A DNA stretch of 64,000 nt from Istiophorus platypterus (Eukaryota; Chordata; Actinopteri; Istiophoriformes; Istiophoridae). Under the pieces are notes generated by a model. The model did no database searches and was not told where the DNA came from. It worked only from the letters and a program-made list of their open reading frames with translations. Positions 62,301 to 64,000 of this stretch are shown piece after piece. The number at the start of each line of letters is the position of its first letter. Positions within the stretch are counted from its first letter, which is position 1. The stretch covers positions 11,734,946-11,798,945 of the forward strand of contig CM029129.1 of the NCBI GenBank assembly GCA_016859345.1. Direction: 5' to 3'. The position numbers and the translations under genes were made by a program.

Positions 62301-64000
62301 GTTGTAGCCCATCAGCCTAAATGTTCAACACATTGTATATTCTCAGAGGTTTTTCTGCTTGCCACAGCTGTAAAGAGTTGTTATTTGAGTTACTGTAGCC
62401 TGTCTCTCAGCTCCAACCAGTCTGATGATTCGCCCCTGACCTCTCATCAACAAGGCGTTTCCATCTGGAGAACTGCCGCTCACTGGATGTGTTGATTTAC
62501 CATTGTGAGTAAACTCTAGAGACTCTTGAGTTTGAAAATGCCAGGAAATTAGCAGTTTCAAAAGTATTTTAACCAGCCTGTCTGGCTCCAGCATACATCC
62601 CACGGTCAAAGTCACTGACATACATTTTGCCCATTCTGATATTTGATGTGAACAATAACTAAACCTCATGACCTGTATCGGTATGAGTTTACACATTGCA
62701 CTGCTGCCACATGATTGGCTGACTGGATATGTAAACATTTTATTGTATGTTTTATGTAATTGATTTTGTTTTATATATCATGTATATTATGTTTGGGTCT
62801 GTTGTGTTCTATATTTCACCTGACTACAAGATAAATGTACCCTTGTGGAAAATCAGTTAAAGGATAAAAGTATTATTAGTTTTATTGTCAATTCTACATT
62901 GTCTCATTGGGTTGGCCGCATGTTTCTATTTTCTTTTTAATGTTCACTCCCGTCTTAAAAATTTTCCTGATGGGCTGACCCAATTTTGACTAAATAATTT
63001 CATAGTTGATCCAGTTTCCATCTTTGTTCTGACCGTGCATCATGTTACTCTCTTCAAAGTCTTCATCAGGCATGAAGCTATCAGGGTCAGCGCCGAGGTA
63101 TGTTCTGATGTTGTCTTCCAAGTACCAGGACTGGTTTTCGTCATGCACCATAAAGAGCAGCGCAAACTCCTTCTCCACGTCAACCCTCTGTCTGTTTGGC
63201 CCGTCACCAAGCTTCAGAGTCCCGGGCCTGCATATCACCAGAGGCCCCAAAAGGCCACTGTACAGATCCTGAAAGTACACAAAATTAATCCGCTCAGTCA
63301 CAAACATCTTGTACCTCAAGTGCCTGAACATGCAAGTTAATTAAAAACACATTCTTTTAACAGCAACACTGTGAATTTTTGTGCTTCCATGTGATTGTTA
63401 CTGTGTACAGAATATATTTACCTTAATGAAATCAACTTTGGAGTAGTAGGCGTAAGATATGCAGTCAGGATCTGAGACCCCTGGACCAGAGCTTACGGGA
63501 ACATCCCATGTCAACTCAAGTATGCGACCTGAAGGCAAGAGATCATAGAAAAAATAAATTTCAGTCCCACTGCTTCTCAGAGACGGTCAGTGTTTTGTAG
63601 CTCAGTCTTTTTGTCAGAAAACACCAGCGACAAAATGCAATTTATTTATTTTTTAAATTTGGAATCTCACCAGGTGATACAGGAATGTGTGCGCCACTGG
63701 CCCTGACTCCATGGGCAGTGATCGAATATGACCGGCTGGCTTTGTTCTTGAATGTGATCACGATCTGCTCCCCTACCTCTGCTTTAATTATTGGACCTGC
63801 AATGGAAACAAAACCCAATGTTGTCTTCAGTCTATTCCTTAAAAACGAAATAAAGTGCAGGTAAACTTACCCATAATTCCCAGGTGTTGTTCGTGGGGTT
63901 GCCGTTTCTTCTGAACTTTGAAGGTGTCATCAGTGTATTCTCTATACACCACCTTCTTATAGCGCGAGCCAATTCTGTTCATGCTTCTCTCCACAAATAT
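59358..64000 (-). CDS. Hephaestin/ceruloplasmin-family ferroxidase (hephl1-like), 3' part
   Basis: These multicopper oxidases oxidise Fe2+ to Fe3+ for export and transferrin loading. Visible exons in gene order: 63871-64000 (cut by the window edge), 63671-63796, 63422-63528, 63034-63268, 61154-61293, 60612-60765, 60485-60499 (15 nt) and 59358-59446. They encode 331 in-frame residues, the last third of a protein of about 1,100. This is the third cupredoxin pair: domain 5 begins near YKKVVYREYTDDTF. Domain 6 carries the copper ligands in HTVHFHAETF and in LLHCHVTDHIHAGMET. These give the HxxHxH, HCH, H and M residues of the type 1 site and half of the trinuclear site, all intact. The tail after them is short and ends in a hydrophobic run with no cytoplasmic part. 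One donor (after MMHG, GTCAGA) is weak. The RADVFDLFPGTF wording is closer to hephaestin/HEPHL1 than to ceruloplasmin. Confidence 0.93.
60485..60499 (-). other. 15-nt micro-exon of the ferroxidase gene
   Basis: The segment has a TTTCATTTCAG acceptor and a GTAAGTACC donor. It fits phase 1 on both sides, giving EKSTH followed by T. The frame then runs into the terminal exon and its TGA. Because 15 is a multiple of three, it could be skipped without changing frame. Confidence 0.75.
60779..60839. repeat. (CA)n repeat bordering a ferroxidase exon
   Basis: An interrupted CA array begins 13 nt upstream, in gene sense, of the exon at 60612-60765. It therefore replaces much of the usual pyrimidine tract of that acceptor with TG repeats on the transcribed strand. 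Confidence 0.9.
61294..63033 (-). other. Ferroxidase intron hosting a transposon remnant
   Basis: The intron falls inside the MMHG|INGKLYGNL junction. Most of it is the element at 61602-62725. Confidence 0.8.
61602..62725 (-). mobile_element. Decayed Tc1/mariner-like transposon, right end missing
   Basis: The left end (from about 61602) matches the start of an abundant fish element, with a CAGTTTATTAGGAACAC core. Its minus strand has transposase remnants: VLVWGMFSWLLLDPS and LNAMDYLSFVADHEHPFMTT (61821-62117), and an N-terminal helix-turn-helix piece, FETANFLAFSNSRVSRVYS, near 62510-62570. Stops and frameshifts break it. Near 62725 the match ends without the second terminal repeat, so it is an immobile fossil. 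The superfamily assignment rests on remembered similarity. Confidence 0.85.

Noticed and set aside
63671..63796. Loss of a copper ligand because domain 5 reads YSITAHGV where relatives read IHAHG
   Set aside because: In ceruloplasmin the ligands of the active site come from domains 1 and 6; the domain 5 HxHG motif is not, as I recall, a trinuclear ligand, so activity need not be affected.

Overview
This is a stretch of a vertebrate nuclear chromosome, almost certainly from a ray-finned (teleost) fish. The genes are split by many short GT-AG introns. The DNA is AT-rich and full of (CA)n, (TA)n and tetranucleotide arrays. Two decayed Tc1-like transposons of the kind common in fish sit inside introns. 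I see no bacterial operon, CRISPR array, viral genome, rRNA or tRNA. The species cannot be fixed from sequence alone.

Six protein-coding genes account for the conserved sequence. From left to right they are: the 3' part of slc25a1 (mitochondrial citrate carrier, + strand, 118-1818); nle1 (Notchless WD40 ribosome-biogenesis factor, - strand, 5598-9886); inpp5k (inositol polyphosphate 5-phosphatase with SKICH domain, - strand, 12515-17606); pitpna (phosphatidylinositol transfer protein alpha, - strand, 27704-40124); slc43a2 (LAT4 neutral amino-acid transporter, - strand, 45180-56037); and the 3' part of a hephaestin/ceruloplasmin-family copper ferroxidase (- strand, 59358 to beyond the right edge). 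I joined the exons by hand. Every junction keeps frame, and the four complete genes give 480, 519, 270 and 593 residues, all close to the family lengths I remember.

The inpp5k-pitpna-slc43a2 block, all on one strand, matches the order I recall for human 17p13.3, so it is probably an ancient linkage. The genes do not form one pathway. inpp5k and pitpna both act on phosphoinositides, but their adjacency looks inherited rather than functional. slc25a1 and nle1 converge tail to tail; the other five genes run in tandem on the minus strand.

The long gene-free stretches (1982-5597, 10680-12216, 17621-27668, 40460-43637, 57278-59018) hold simple repeats, a short inverted-repeat element, a possible retrotransposon tail and a few unexplained exon-like segments. 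The most interesting points are an 8-nt micro-exon in pitpna, a 15-nt micro-exon leading to a GPI-signal-like tail in the ferroxidase, and an orphan exon-like segment at 22185-22289. I found no convincing new biological system.
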